NCBI GenBank assembly: GCA_037962975.1
Contig: CM075669.1
Span: 106,594,501 to 106,658,500 of the forward strand
Direction of reading: 5' to 3'
DNA length: 64,000 nt
From: Clitoria ternatea
Lineage: Eukaryota; Streptophyta; Magnoliopsida; Fabales; Fabaceae
Program-made: the position numbers and the translations under genes
Notes under the pieces: model-generated
Databases searched by the model: none
The model's input: the letters and a program-made list of their open reading frames with translations, nothing else
Told to the model about the DNA's origin: nothing
Shown: positions 1-11,179 of the stretch, piece after piece
Numbering within the stretch: position 1 is the stretch's first letter
How the letters are laid out: each line of letters begins with the position of its first letter

Positions 1-1300
1 TACCGAGTCCTTGATTGTCATTTTACATGTAAAAAGCTCACCCCTGCAGTGGCTACATTTTTCAGTGAACATCTCTCGGAATGAAGCATGAAGGAGGAGC
101 TGAGTGCAGAACGAAACAGCCGAGTGCTTTTGAATATATGTGTATATGTATATACTGTGTGTAAGGTCCTGTTAAGCCTTGGCCGGCTCATATTTTGGTT
201 TTAGCTTTTACGATTAGAACTTGAACACCTTCGGGTGACAGAAGACATGATGAAACTCTTGTAATTATTTAAATGCTTCCCTATATATATATGTCGTGTG
301 TTCTTCTATACTGTAGGTGACGCCCGAGCGGTAAATATGGATGTATGAGTATACCTTACGAGCGTAGGAGGTTAGTGTGTCTGTGGGCAGTAGCGGAGCT
401 GAGTTGTTGCTGGGGAAAGGGAGGATAATAATTTATTCCAAGTGTTGAGAGGCTGAAATGGCTGAGTGGTTCCGAGTGAGTTAGTTACTACTCCCCGAGT
501 GAATATAAGTCTGAGTATTCCCAAGTAAAAGTAGGTATAAAAGTCGAGCGAGATTCATTTGTATGAGTTCCTTCCGAGAGAAGAACACTTAGACGAACTC
601 TTAGGGGAGTTCCCTTCGAGACATTCTGGCGAGTAACTTAGTGGAAAGATTCCCGAGCGCATAGGCTTAACGGATTCCGAGTGAAAACATGTATAAGTTA
701 CGAGGGGGAAATATTTCGAGTGAGAGTTTATAGAATCCGAGTGAAATAACCCTCCTTTACCGGGTGAATCAGGTGTGTACCTTGGTGGATAAATATAAGA
801 GACTATGTTATAGAATGTAGGTGTGTTGGGGTCGTTTCCCGAGTGTTGGAACCCCTTATACCGAGTGGCCTTAGGAATGGATCCCGAGTGGACTTAGTCG
901 TTTACCAAGTGTATGGATGTCTCGATGTCGAGTGGTGGTTTTGCCGAGTGAGGCTTCTCGCTTCAGCGAATGGAGGACTCGCTCCAGCGAATGTGTATTG
1001 CTGGAAGGCGTTTGTCGTGGTATCGCCCAAGCGATTGTGTGCTCGTCCGAGCGAGTTGGGTGTCTCGCCCAGGTGGATTTGTGTCTCACTTGAGCGAGTG
1101 TACGCTATATGGTGGTTCGCTCAGGCGGTGTCGGTGCTTCCGTGTGAATAGTTTTAATTCCCTTGCCTTCCTTTTCTTTTTCTTTTGGGCCATAGGGCCA
1201 GCTCTCATATCTTCATATAAGGGAGTGTTTTTATTATGGATCCAGGTTATTTTCTAATTAATTCATGAAAAATTTTCCCCCTAAAAATTAGGATGTTTCA
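1..1300 (+). repeat. 5' LTR, last 1300 bp
   Basis: This segment matches 7460-8759 with a constant offset of 7459 and ends in GGATGTTTCA directly before the primer binding site. It corresponds to LTR positions 1387-2686. It is rich in the motif CCGAGTG and, at 950-1135, in hyphenated palindromes of the type TCGCTNNAGCGA. Confidence 0.95.
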
Positions 1301-1303
1301 TTT

Positions 1304-1315
1304 TGGTATCAGAGC
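1304..1315 (+). promoter_or_regulatory. Primer binding site (tRNA-iMet)
   Basis: TGGTATCAGAGC lies three bases after the 5' LTR end. It is the complement of the plant initiator-methionine tRNA 3' end, the usual primer for this class of Ty3 elements. Confidence 0.93.
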
Positions 1316-1581
1316 AGACCGAAAGGTCCAAGGCCAAGGTATGCTTACCGAGAGTAAGCGGTTGTGTGCTTTCTGACTGAGTGATCATCATGATTGTGAT
1401 ACAAGTTGAACCTGATTGATATTGACTTGTGGATAGGAGGTTGTTCCCCTCCTGGTCTGATTGATTGTATAACATATAGAAATAGTATGATGTGTTAAGA
1501 TGCTGAACATTAGGCTGAAATCCGATTGATAATGAGTGGCTCGGTATACTTATCCTTGAATGTTAATTTCAGAGATAAGGG

Positions 1582-2769
1582 ATGACGCATCGCCAAAGCA
1601 TGGAGGCTATAGCCACAGCATTCCAACGCTTTACGGACGTGTTTGAGAGGCAGGGCCAGACTCGAGCTGAGGATGGCCACGTGCTGGACCGCTTCCTGAA
1701 GAGGAAGCCGAGTGAGTTTCAGGGAGGACGTAACCCGGAGGCAACTTTTAAATAGACTCAGGAGCTGGAAAGAATTTTTGGGGGTCTTCGTTGTACCAAG
1801 GCCCAAAAGGTGGAATGTACAGTGTATATGCTGCGAGATAAAGCGGAGAATTGGTAGACGATAGCCAGAAACTGATTCCCTGATGATGATGCTCAGATGA
1901 CATGGAACGATTTCAAGACATGCTTCTTAGAGAAGTATTTCCCCGACACAGTAAGGAGTCGGAAGGAGTTGGAGTTTATGGAGTTGAAGCAGGGCTCCAT
2001 GACTATGGAAGAGTATGCGACTAGGTTCGAAGAGCTGTGCCTATTCTACCCACCTTTCCAACAACCAGGGACGGAGAGCTCCAAGTGCCTTAAATTTGAA
2101 AATGGGTTGAGATCAGATATTAAGAGGGCCTGCAGATATCAAAAGATCAGGAGTTTTCTTGCATTGGTGAACAAATGTAGGATATTTGAAGAAGATGACA
2201 AAGCCCATTCGGGCCAGAGCAGCAGAGCCAACCATTACTTGAGGCCTCAGCAGTCACGTTTCAAGAGGCCAGGAAACGTAGGAAGAAATGGACCCTTTAC
2301 CAGATATCAAGATCGCAGTAACCAAGGGAGACAAATGAGTGGACGACCAAGGTATGGCAAGTGTTTTAAATGTGGGGGTGACCACTTTGCTCAGAATTGC
2401 AATGGTACAGAGGTCAAGTGCTTTCATTGCCAGGAGAAGGGACACATTCGCCCCGACTGCCCCCAACTTCATCAAGCAAACCCCAATGCACGTCATGGAG
2501 GTTTCCAAGAGAGAAACCGAGGGAACGATAACCAAGGACCGAGCGGCAGAGGCAGCAGAGCCAGAGGGAATATGATGTTTGCCCCAAATAACCGGAAGAG
2601 AGATGCCGATCAACCAACTGCTGGAAGAGTTTACACAATCAATGCGGAAGATGCGGCACAGGCGAATGACTTGGTACAGAGTAAGTGCCTACTTGGTAAA
2701 TATACACTTAATGTAATTTTTGATTTTGGAGCCACCCACTCCTTCGTAGCTGATGAGTGTGTGAGATGA
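1582..2769 (+). pseudogene. gag: Gag and start of protease (segment 1 of broken gag-pol)
   Basis: The frame opens at ATG 1582 and stays open in register to 6024 apart from stops. Three stops fall early: TAG 1753-1755, TAG 1855-1857 and TGA 1873-1875, each where family members usually carry tryptophan. The longest open part is 1897-2769. Gag capsid sequence is followed by two zinc knuckles, CFKCGGDHFAQNC and CFHCQEKGHIRPDC, both with intact CCHC spacing, then a basic Gly/Arg/Asn-rich linker. The aspartic protease follows, but its active site reads DFGATHSF where DSGA or DTGA is expected. The segment ends at TGA 2767-2769. Gag packages the element RNA in virus-like particles; this copy could not make it without readthrough. 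Family assignment is firm; the start codon is the first in-frame ATG after the PBS. Confidence 0.9.
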
Positions 2770-2784
2770 CTACGATTACCGACT

Positions 2785-4812
2785 GTGGATATGGATCGGA
2801 TTTTGGAAGTAACCAACCCGACTGGCCCTAAGGTGTTGACATCAACAATGTGTAAGGATATAACGTTTGTGTTGGACTATCGGAGTTTTACCTTCGATCT
2901 TGTGTGTGTGCCTTTGAAGGGCCTTGATATCGTGCTCGGCATAGATTGGCTTTCAGCCAACAAGGTGTTAGTGGATTGTAGAAACCGAAGGATAATCTTC
3001 CCGAGACAGCACAATGAGGACGACACGGCACAAGGTATAGCTCAACTATTTATGATGCTTTATTTAACCGAGGGTGAAAGCAAAACCCGAGTGAACGAAA
3101 TCCCAACTGTCTGTGAATTCCCAGAAGTGTTTCCCGAGGACGTACCGAGTGTCCCTCCCAATAGAGAAGTTGAATTCTCTATAGACTTGATTCCTGGAGC
3201 CGAGCCAGTCTCTAGTGCACCTTATAGAATGTCCCCAACTGAATTGGCTGAGCTGAAGAAGCAAGTAGATGAGTTACTCAGAAAACAATTCATTAGACTG
3301 AGCGTATCACCATGGGGTGCACCTGTGCTGCTTGTTAAGAAGAAGGATGGCAGCATGAGACTCTGTATAGATTACCGACAGCTAAACAAACTCACGATTA
3401 AGAACCGATACCCATTGCCCCGAATTGATGACTTGATCGACCAACTGCGTGGAGCCTCAGTCTTCTCAAAGATCGACCTGCAATCGGGATACCACCAAAT
3501 CCGAGTGAAGGACTCGGATATCCCAAAGACTGCCTTTAGGACTCGGTATGGTCACTACGAGTATGTAGTGATGCCGTTCGGTGTGACAAACGCCCCTGCT
3601 GTCTTCATGAATTACATGAACAGCATATTCCACCCATATCTAGACCGATTCATAGTAATCTTCATCGATGATATCTTAGTTTACTCGAAGACTCCTGAGG
3701 AGCATAAAGGACACCTCCGAGTGGTACTCCAAGTGTTAAAGGAGAAGCAGCTGTTTGCAAAGCTTTCAAAGTGCGATTTCTGGATGGATAAAATCCATTT
3801 CCTCGGACATGTGATTTCCGAGGAAGGTGTCTCGGTGGACCCTGCGAAGGTGACAGCTATAATGGCATGGGAGAGACCCAAGTCGGTCTCGGAGATAAGG
3901 AGCTTTATGGGCCTGGCAGGTTACTATAGGAGGTTCATTGAGGGTTTTTCTAAGTTGGCTTTGCCACTAACTAAGTTGACTCGGAAAAACATTCCCTTCT
4001 TATGGAGTTTCGAGTGCGAAAGCAGTTTCCGAGGGCTGAAAGACAAGTTGACGACTGCCCCAGTGTTGGCATTACCTAACTTACAAAAGAGCTTCGTGGT
4101 TTATTGTGATGCATCAGGACTCGGATTAGGATGCGTGCTAATGCAGAAAGACCGGGTGATAGCGTATGCCTCTCGGCAATTGAGACCTCACAAGCAGCAT
4201 TATCCGACCCACGACTTGGAATTGGCAGTTGTGGTGTTCGTGTTAAAAAACTGGAGGCATTATTTGTTCGGGTCCAGATTTGAAGTATACAGTGATCACA
4301 AGAGCCTCAAATACTTATTCGACCAGAAGGAGCTGAACATGAGGCAGAGGAGATGGATGGAATTTCTAAAGGATTATGATTTCGAGCTAAAGTACCACCC
4401 GGGCAAGGCAAATGTTGTTGCCGACGCATTGAGTCGGAAATCCCTTCATGTAGCAGTGATGATGGTGAAGGAGGTAGAACTATTAGAACAGTTTCGAGAC
4501 ATGAACTTACATGTTGACATCCCCTCCTCTCGGAAAATGACGATCGGCACGCTGAGGATTGCCAATGACTTCTTGAAATCTGTGTACGAGCAGCAGCAGT
4601 CGGATTCCTACTTGGCCGAGATGAAGGAGACTCAGACCAAAGTTAAGGATTTGTCCTTGACCGAGGGAACGAATGGAATCTTCCGAGTAAGAAACAGAAT
4701 ATACGTGCCGGGTGGAGGAGAATTGAGGAGAATTATGCTTGATGAGGCTCACAAGAGCTTGTTAAGTATCCACCCGGGTACCACGAAGATGTACCATGAC
4801 CTGAGAACGTAG
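2785..4812 (+). pseudogene. pol: Protease end, reverse transcriptase and RNase H (segment 2 of gag-pol)
   Basis: The frame continues in register with gag. The protease C-terminal half (GIDWLSANKVLVDC) comes first, then RT from about residue 140: SPWGAPVLLVKKKDG, LCIDYRQLNK, the FSKIDLQSGYHQI block, MPFGVTNAPAVF and the catalytic FIDD box at about 3661-3672. RNase H follows with VYCDASGLGLG, DLELAVVVFVLK, YSDHKSLKYLF and a VVADALSRK terminus. Next comes the start of the integrase N-terminal zinc region (the H...H half). RT copies element RNA to cDNA and RNase H degrades the template in cytoplasmic particles. The catalytic residues look preserved, but TAG 4810-4812 separates this part from integrase. 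The start given is the first base of the open stretch, not a proven initiation site. Confidence 0.93.
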
Positions 4813-4839
4813 TTCTGGTGGCCCGGACTAAAGAGGGAT

Positions 4840-6024
4840 GTGGCAGAATACGTGGCTCGGTGTATTACCTGTCAAAAGTCGAAGGTCGAGCACCAGAAGC
4901 CGCATGGTGCATTGCAGCCCCTGGAGATTCCCGTGTGGAAATGGGACTCAATTGCTATGGACTTCATCATGGGGTTGCCAAGAAACCGAGCGGGCCATGA
5001 TGCAATTTGGGTCATTATTGACCAACTGACGAAGAGTGCACACTTCCTGCCTGTGAACATGAAGTACCCGATGCATAGGTTAGCATGGATTTACATTCAA
5101 GAAATTGTCCGACTGTATGGTATACCGACTTCTATCGTATCAGATAGGGATCCTAGGTTCACGTCCCAGTTTTGGACCAGCCTGCACCAGGAAATGGGCA
5201 CGAGACTTTGGCTTAGTTCCGCTTACCACCCTCAATCGGATGGACAATCCGAGCGAACGATTCAAAGCTTGGAAGACCTACTAAGGGCGTGTGTGTTGGA
5301 GCACGGTGGAGATTGGGAACAGTACCTTCCCTTGATTGAGTTTACATACAATAACAGTCACCACAACAGTATTGGTATGGCACCCTACGAAGCACTATAT
5401 GGACGAAGATGCCAAACCCCACTTTGTTGGTCGGAGACGGGTGAGAGTCTGCTATTGGGACCCGAAATTGTAAAGCAAACATCAGAACAGATCCGGGTGA
5501 TAAAGAAAAGAATGAAGGCGTCTCAGGACAGGCAGAAGAGCTACCATGACAAACGAACCAGACCATTAGAGTTTTCAGTCGGAGACAAGGTATTTTTAAG
5601 GACTTCACCGAGTAAAGGAGTCGGGCGAGCCTTGAAAAGCAGAAAGTTGAGCCCTCGATACATTGGGGCTTATGAGGTGTTAGAACGAGTCGGCTCCATG
5701 GCATATCGTATAGCACTACCGACCCACTTATCCCAATTGCACAACGTGTTTCATGTGTCTCAACTAAAGAAGTGTCTGCATGACCCCAACCACATAATGC
5801 CTGATGACGAAGTGGAAATCAAGGAGGACCTGACCACTATGACTATACCGATCAGAATCGTGGACCGATCGGTAAAGCGGTTGAGGAGCAAGAACGTACA
5901 ACTGGTTGAAGTAGAGTGGCAGCAAGGCAGGACTACCTCTTGTACCTGGGAACGCGAAGACGCCATGAGACAGCAGTACCCCGAGTTGTTTACTAAGGTG
6001 AGTTACCGACTGAATTTCGTGTGA
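4840..6024 (+). pseudogene. Integrase with chromodomain-like C-terminus (segment 3 of gag-pol)
   Basis: It is in frame with the preceding segment after TAG 4810. The CC half of the zinc-binding region (RCITCQKSK) is followed by the DDE core: D in WDSIAMDFIMGLP, D in SDRDPRFTSQF, and E in DGQSERTIQSLED. The C-terminal part has the LSPRYIGAYEVLERVG block and the LSQLHNVFHVSQL block typical of plant Ty3 integrases, then VEVEWQ...CTWERED...YPELF, which matches the chromodomain-related tail of plant chromoviruses. Integrase joins cDNA to host DNA, and the tail is thought to steer insertion toward heterochromatin. The last residues and the TGA at 6022-6024 come from a 23-bp duplication, so the native C-terminus is altered. 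Confidence 0.92.
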
Positions 6025-6042
6025 GTTACCGACTGAATTTCG
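5998..6042 (+). repeat. 23-bp tandem duplication at the end of pol
   Basis: GTGAGTTACCGACTGAATTT plus two bases occurs at 5998 and again at 6021. Because 23 is not a multiple of three, the duplication shifts the frame and supplies the stop at 6022-6024. Confidence 0.9.
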
Positions 6043-6057
6043 AGGACGAAATTCTTT

Positions 6058-6073
6058 TTGAGTGGGGGAGAAC
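6058..6073 (+). promoter_or_regulatory. Polypurine tract
   Basis: A G-rich run, TTGAGTGGGGGAGAAC, directly precedes the TGTAACATCC start of the 3' LTR. It is the expected plus-strand primer site of an LTR retrotransposon. Confidence 0.85.
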
Positions 6074-8759
6074 TGTAACATCCCAATTTTAAAGCTAAAT
6101 TCCGAATGAAAAATAAACCATTAAGATTTTGATTCAAAAGTAAGAAGTTAATTGTTAATTATAATCAGATTAGCTTAAGGAATAATGACAAGTTAATTAA
6201 GGCTGAGTTGGTGAAAAATGGCTGTTTGTGATTAGCGAGTTACGTGAGTGGGCTGCGACTCACGTTTTCCCATCCCACTTCCTTCCCTTCGCATGCATAT
6301 ATATGCCCTGTACCACCGTGAATACTCATCCTTTTTCCCACTACTTCATTCTCTCTTTTCTTCTTTGCCTCCATCCTCTTTTCTGTTCTTGCCCTTCGCT
6401 TCTAGAGATCACGACGACGGTGCTGGAGGAAGGTCAGAGCCCCTCTAACTGGTGAAGGACGATCGTTGAGGCAGAGGAAGAACAACGCTCCATTCCCGAA
6501 CTGAGTGCAGAGTACGACAGAGCGAAGGAAGACTGAACGAATCAGAAGAAGGGCGTCAGACCCAACGTCGAGAGCAGAAAAGCTTCTTGAGTTCCTTCTG
6601 TAGGTAGGGGGCGCTTGTATGTCAAATGCATGGTCCACGAACGGTACCGGATGAATGTACTGCTTGAGTGTGTGTGTATGTGTTTATAACGACTGGATCT
6701 TATGCATGATTGATGATTCTGGATTCTGTGTGTATTACAGTGGTTATACAACAATTGCATATAATCAAGATGGTAGTAGTGTAGTCTGTCAGCCTTGGGT
6801 AATGACGAATGAAATGCATGGTTTTATCTCTGTTAACACTGTGAGAATATGAATGTGTACTCGAAAGTTGATTTGTCAGATGCTATTACTTGATTGTCCG
6901 ATTGTTGTACATATTGGTGTGACTGATAAAACAAATATAAAGACTGTGTTGAATCTGTTCTTACTTAATGGTTGCGAAGGAGGTATCGGTTGTGTGATGA
7001 TGCTTACTAGTAAACGCATTAGCTGCATGTGTAAGAATGGGGTGACCCGTGGAAGGTCAAAAGCCCCGAGGGAATGACTTCCAGCTACAGACCTTGGGTA
7101 GATCCTGAAGGGGCTCGTGGTAGCCGTAAGAGCTAGAGAGGAGTCTCGAGACGCCAATGGGAGGCCGGTACCACGCGGGAAGAGCTAAAGGACGAGGGGC
7201 CAGTAAGGGGGGAACTGTAACTGAAAGTCATCACTCGAGTCGGATCCGCAGGCATGCATGTAGATGTGAGGTTGATTAAGGTAGTACGTATAGTATGTGT
7301 TGGGTGTTATGAATGATTTCCGAGTGTGTGGATGCATGTGTATGTATGTATGAAGATGAACTAGACGTAGTATGTATGTTATAGATGTTATTCTGACTGG
7401 CATGGCCTTAGTTAACCTGAAAACGATTGAATGAAAGTAAGCGTGCGTACTGACACTGATACCGAGTCCTTGATTGTCATTTTACATGTAAAAAGCTCAC
7501 CCCTGCAGTGGCTACATTTTTCAGTGAACATCTCTCGGAATGAAGCATGAAGGAGGAGCTGAGTGCAGAACGAAACAGCCGAGTGCTTTTGAATATATGT
7601 GTATATGTATATACTGTGTGTAAGGTTCTGTTAAGCCTTGGCCGGCTCATATTTTGGTTTTAGCTTTTACGATTAGAACTTGAACACCTTCGGGTGACAG
7701 AAGACATGATGAAACTCTTGTAATTATTTAAATGCTTCCCTATATATATATGTCGTGTGTTCTTCTATACTGTAGGTGACGCCCAAGTGGTAAATATGGA
7801 TGTATGAGTATACCTTACAAGCGTAGGAGGTTAGTGTGTCTGTGGGCAGTAGCGGAGCTGAGTGGTTGCTGGGGAAAGGGAGGATAATAATTTATTCCAA
7901 GTGTTGAGAGGCTGAAATGGCTGAGTGGTTCTGAGTGAGTTAGTTACTACTCCCCGAGTGAATATAAGTCTGAGTATTCCTGAGTAAAAGTAGGTATAAA
8001 AGTCGAGCGAGATTCATTTGTATGAGTTCCTTCCGAGAGAAGAACACTTAGACGAACTCTTAGGGGAGTTCCCTTCGAGACATTCTGGTGAGTAACTTAG
8101 TGGAACGATTCCCGAGCGCATAGGCTTAACGGATTCCGAGTGAAAACATGTATAAGTTCCGAGGGGGAAATATTCCGAGTGAGAGTTTATAGAATCCGAG
8201 TGAAATAACCCTCCTTTACCGGGTGAATCAGGTGTGTACCTTGGTGGATAAATATAAGAGACTATGTTATAGAATGTAGGTATGTTGGGGTCGTTTCCCG
8301 AGTGTTGGAACCCCTTATACCGAGTGGCCTTAGGAATGGATCCCGAGTGGACTTAGTCGTTTACCAAGTGTATGGATGTCTCGATGCCGAGTGGTGGTTT
8401 TGCCGAGTGAGGCTTCTCGCTTCAGCGAATGGAGGACTCGCTCCAGCGAATGTGTATTGCTGGAAGGCGTTTGTCGTGGTATCGCCCAAGCGATTGTGTG
8501 CTCGTCTGAGCGAGTTAGGCGTCTCACCCAGGAGGATTTGTGTCTCGCTTGAGCGAGTGTACGCTGTATGGTGGTTCGCTCAGGCGCTGTCGGTGCTTTC
8601 ATGTGAATGGTTTTAATTCCCTTGCCTTCCTTTTCTTTTTCTTCTTGGCCATGGGGCCAGCTCTCATATCTTCATATAAGGGAGTTTTTTTATTATGGAT
8701 CCAGGTTATTTTCTAATTAATTCGCGAAAAATTTTCCCCCTAAAAATTAGGATGTTTCA
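6074..8759 (+). repeat. 3' LTR, complete (2686 bp)
   Basis: It begins TGTAACATCC and ends GGATGTTTCA, so it has TG...CA ends with a near-perfect 10-bp terminal inverted repeat. A TATA-like element at 6297-6306 is followed by a pyrimidine-rich leader-like stretch (6340-6400), suggesting a short U3 and a very long R/U5. An 8-bp inverted repeat, ACGTGAGT / ACTCACGT, lies at 6242-6265 just upstream. CCGAGTG motifs fill 7320-8400, and palindromic TCGCT..AGCGA motifs fill about 8409-8590. Short ORFs inside (for example 8302-8616) are by-products of this repetition. Confidence 0.95.
6297..6306 (+). promoter_or_regulatory. Putative TATA box of the Ty3 LTR
   Basis: CATATATATG lies about 225 bp into the LTR, followed by a C/T-rich leader-like segment. 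The role is inferred from position and composition only. Confidence 0.5.
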
Positions 8760-9246
8760 CTTATTTTTAAAATTCATTCTAGTTATTATGTTAATTATTT
8801 AAGAAAAACTTCTTATTCCATTATCATTTAGTTTTCTTGCATATTAGAAATTTATCTTCAAATTATGACTTTTATATTAGAAATGTCAGTACAACCTTTT
8901 TCAAAATTTAATATTATTTTCATTTTTTATTGCAAGTAGTAATTCTTTGTGATTTGAAGTATATCTATTGTTCATTCAAAGTAGTGCAACTGTGAAAAGT
9001 TTATCTATCTATTTTGGTGACACGTTAGGTAAGCTATTTATTCATTTTATTTTATTTTTTACTTTTTTGGTGTAAACTTCACCCACTTCCTATATCAATA
9101 TGGATGCTTGGTTTAGTCAGCATTATATGTAGGAATAAAAATGTTCACTTTATGTTTACAATTTGTAATTTATCAATTACATTAATTAATATTTCAATGA
9201 AATGTCTTACTATATATGTTTTGCTTATTTTAATATACTTGGGATA

Positions 9247-9543
9247 ATGGACAAGACTTGGACAAATTTACCAAGATATTGTGATGACTACATCAATGGT
9301 GTTAACTCATTCTTAGATTTTGCCTTTACTAGAGGAAAATCTTAAGGAGGAGAAATATTATGCCTTTATAGTAAGTGTAACAATTGTAGTTGGGAATGTA
9401 GGGACGTGGTGTTTGATCATCTCATAAGCAAAGGGTTCCAAACAGGCTATACTATTTGGGTTAATCATGGAGAAGGGATCACTCCTATGGACCTCATCGA
9501 TGATCAACATGAAAGTAGGGATGACATTGATGGATTATTGTAA
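9247..9543 (+). pseudogene. CACTA transposase N-terminal transposase-associated domain
   Basis: ATG 9247 opens MDKTWTNLPR, then a region ending in a FDHLISKGFQTGYTIWVNHG block. This is the pattern of the transposase-associated domain that starts plant CACTA TnpD proteins (the MD+W opening, a Cys-containing middle, an HLxxxGF..GYxxWxxHGE end). A TAA after FAFTRGKS (about 9342-9344) and a TAA at 9541-9543 break it. The domain probably helps DNA binding; that is family knowledge, not visible here. Confidence 0.8.
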
Positions 9544-9546
9544 GAC

Positions 9547-10497
9547 GTGATTAGAGAAGGAATTCATGAAGGACCAAATGAAGATGCAAATAAGTTCTAT
9601 AGGTTGATTGAGGAGGCAAAAGAAGAACTGTATCCAGGTTGTAAAAAGTTTTCTACATTGTCATTCATGCTTCGAATGTATATGTTGAAGTGTCTACATG
9701 ATTGGAGCAATGCATCATTTACCGCTTTACTTGAGCTGCTAAAGGAAGTTATGCCTCATTTATATGTTCTCAAGTCTTACAATAAGACAAAAACCATGAT
9801 AAAAGACTTAGGCCTTAATTATGAAAAGATTCATGCTTGCCCTTGCGATTGCATTCTTTATCACGGTAAATATAAAAATGAGGAGTTTTGCCCCATTTGT
9901 AAGAAAGCAAGATATATTGAAAATCCTCAACTAGACCCAGAGGGCATAGAAACAAAGAAAAAATATGTTCCTGTAAAAGTTTTGAGACATTTTCTGTTAA
10001 TTCCAAGGCTTCAAAGGTTGTTCATGTGCTCAATAACAGTAGAATCATTGAGGTGGCATGAAGAAGGATGCTCAAAAGATGGGAAGTTAAGGCATCCAGT
10101 TGATGGTCAATCATGGAAAGACTTTGATCTACGTCATTCTGAATTTTCTAGTGATTGTCGTAACATCAGACTTGGACTAGCCAATGACGGGTTCAACCCT
10201 TTTAGGACAATGAATATATCCTATAGTACTTGGCCAGTAGTTTTGGTTGCATATAATTTCCCACCCTGGTTGTGCATGAAGCTGGAGTATTGTATGTTAT
10301 CATTACTAATTCCTGGACCAAGTTCTCCTAAAAATGATATCGATGTGTATCTCCAACCTTTAGTTGATGAGTTGAAGGTGTTATGGGAGGAAAGAGTAGA
10401 AACATATGATGCATCAATGAATCAAACATTGCAATTATGTGGTGCTCTTTTATGGACCAGTCATGATTTTCCAGGATATGCTATGTTATTGGGTTGA
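9547..10497 (+). pseudogene. CACTA transposase (Tnp2 family) N-terminal half
   Basis: This 316-codon open stretch carries the Tnp2 signature: KCLHDWSNASFTALLELL, LPKSYNKTKTMIKDLGL-like sequence (here LKSYNKTKTMIKDLGLNYEK), the CPCDCILYHG...FCPICKKARY zinc-like cysteines, and the ANDGFNPFRTMNISYSTWP core with the conserved aspartate. It ends at TGA after GYAMLLG, where the normal protein continues with a GxLACPxC block; that block is found in another frame at about 10505-10540, so a frameshift lies near 10495. The protein would cut and join transposon ends. This copy is dead. Confidence 0.88.
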
Positions 10498-10499
10498 AG

Positions 10500-11153
10500 C
10501 ACAAAAGGAGAGCTTGCTTGCCCTTGTTGTAACTATGAAACTTGTTAAGTATATTTATATCATAGTCGTGCCTTTTTGGTTATGGATCACCCTTATAGGT
10601 TGGATAAAAGTTCTTTCAATGGTGAGGAAGATTTCAGGTCTACACCGTGTGCATTGGATGGGGTATAGATATTTGAACACTTGAAGAATTTTATCAATAG
10701 GTTTGGAAAGAAGCAAAAGAAGAACAACAACAAACCTTGGAGAAAAGATTTATTTTCTTTGAGTTTCCATATTGGAAGTATAACACATTGCGCCACAATC
10801 TTGATGTTATACACATAGAAAAAAACATATGTGATAGCATTATTGGAACTCTATTGGATATTGTAGGGAAGACAAAGGACCATTTGAATGCTCGTTATGA
10901 TTTGGAAGATATGGGTATTAGAAAGAACCTTCAGCCAAAGGAAATAGAAGGGGGTAAAAAGGCAATATTTCTAAAAGCCTATTTTTCCTTAACTACAGAA
11001 GAGAAATCTATTTTTTATGGAATTTTAAAGGCTGTAAAACTACCAACTAGCAGTGTTTCAAATATTTCTCGATGTGTTCAAGTTGCTAAAAGGAAAATAT
11101 CGGATATAAAAGTCATGATGCTTATTTCATGTTACACTATTTATTGCAAGTAG
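10500..11153 (+). pseudogene. CACTA transposase (Tnp2) C-terminal half
   Basis: Reading switches between frames: GELACPCCNYET and HPYRLDKSSFNG-type blocks occur before 10730, and the frame 10737-11153 then gives RFIFFEFPYWKYNTLRHNLD, VIHIEKNICDSIIGTLLDI and GKTKDHLNARYDLEDMGI. The last blocks are the conserved end of the Tnp2 catalytic region (HNLDVMHIEKN-like). At least two frameshifts relative to 9547-10497 show decay. Confidence 0.85.
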
Positions 11154-11179
11154 CAATCAAAAGTACAATGAGTTATTAA

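Larger units (their letters stand above)
1..8759 (+). mobile_element. Ty3/gypsy chromovirus-like LTR retrotransposon (5' end cut by window)
   Basis: The order is truncated 5' LTR, tRNA-iMet-type PBS, gag-PR-RT-RNaseH-INT in one frame, polypurine tract, complete 3' LTR. Domain order with integrase after RT/RNase H defines Ty3/gypsy, and the C-terminal segment after integrase resembles the chromodomain-like tail of plant chromoviruses (Tekay/Del-like is my inference from tail and LTR length). Over the 1300 bp shared by the two LTRs I count about 30 substitutions and no net length change, so the insertion is old enough to have diverged by roughly 2-2.5%. The right flank begins CTTAT, the candidate target-site copy; the left copy is outside the window. 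It sits next to CACTA sequence with no CACTA 5' terminus, so it probably inserted into that transposon. Confidence 0.93.

Noticed and set aside
843..1257. ORFs of 95-102 codons in the 5' LTR and the related ORF at 8302-8616
   Set aside because: They lie inside LTR repeats, overlap each other in different frames, and change length between the two LTRs.
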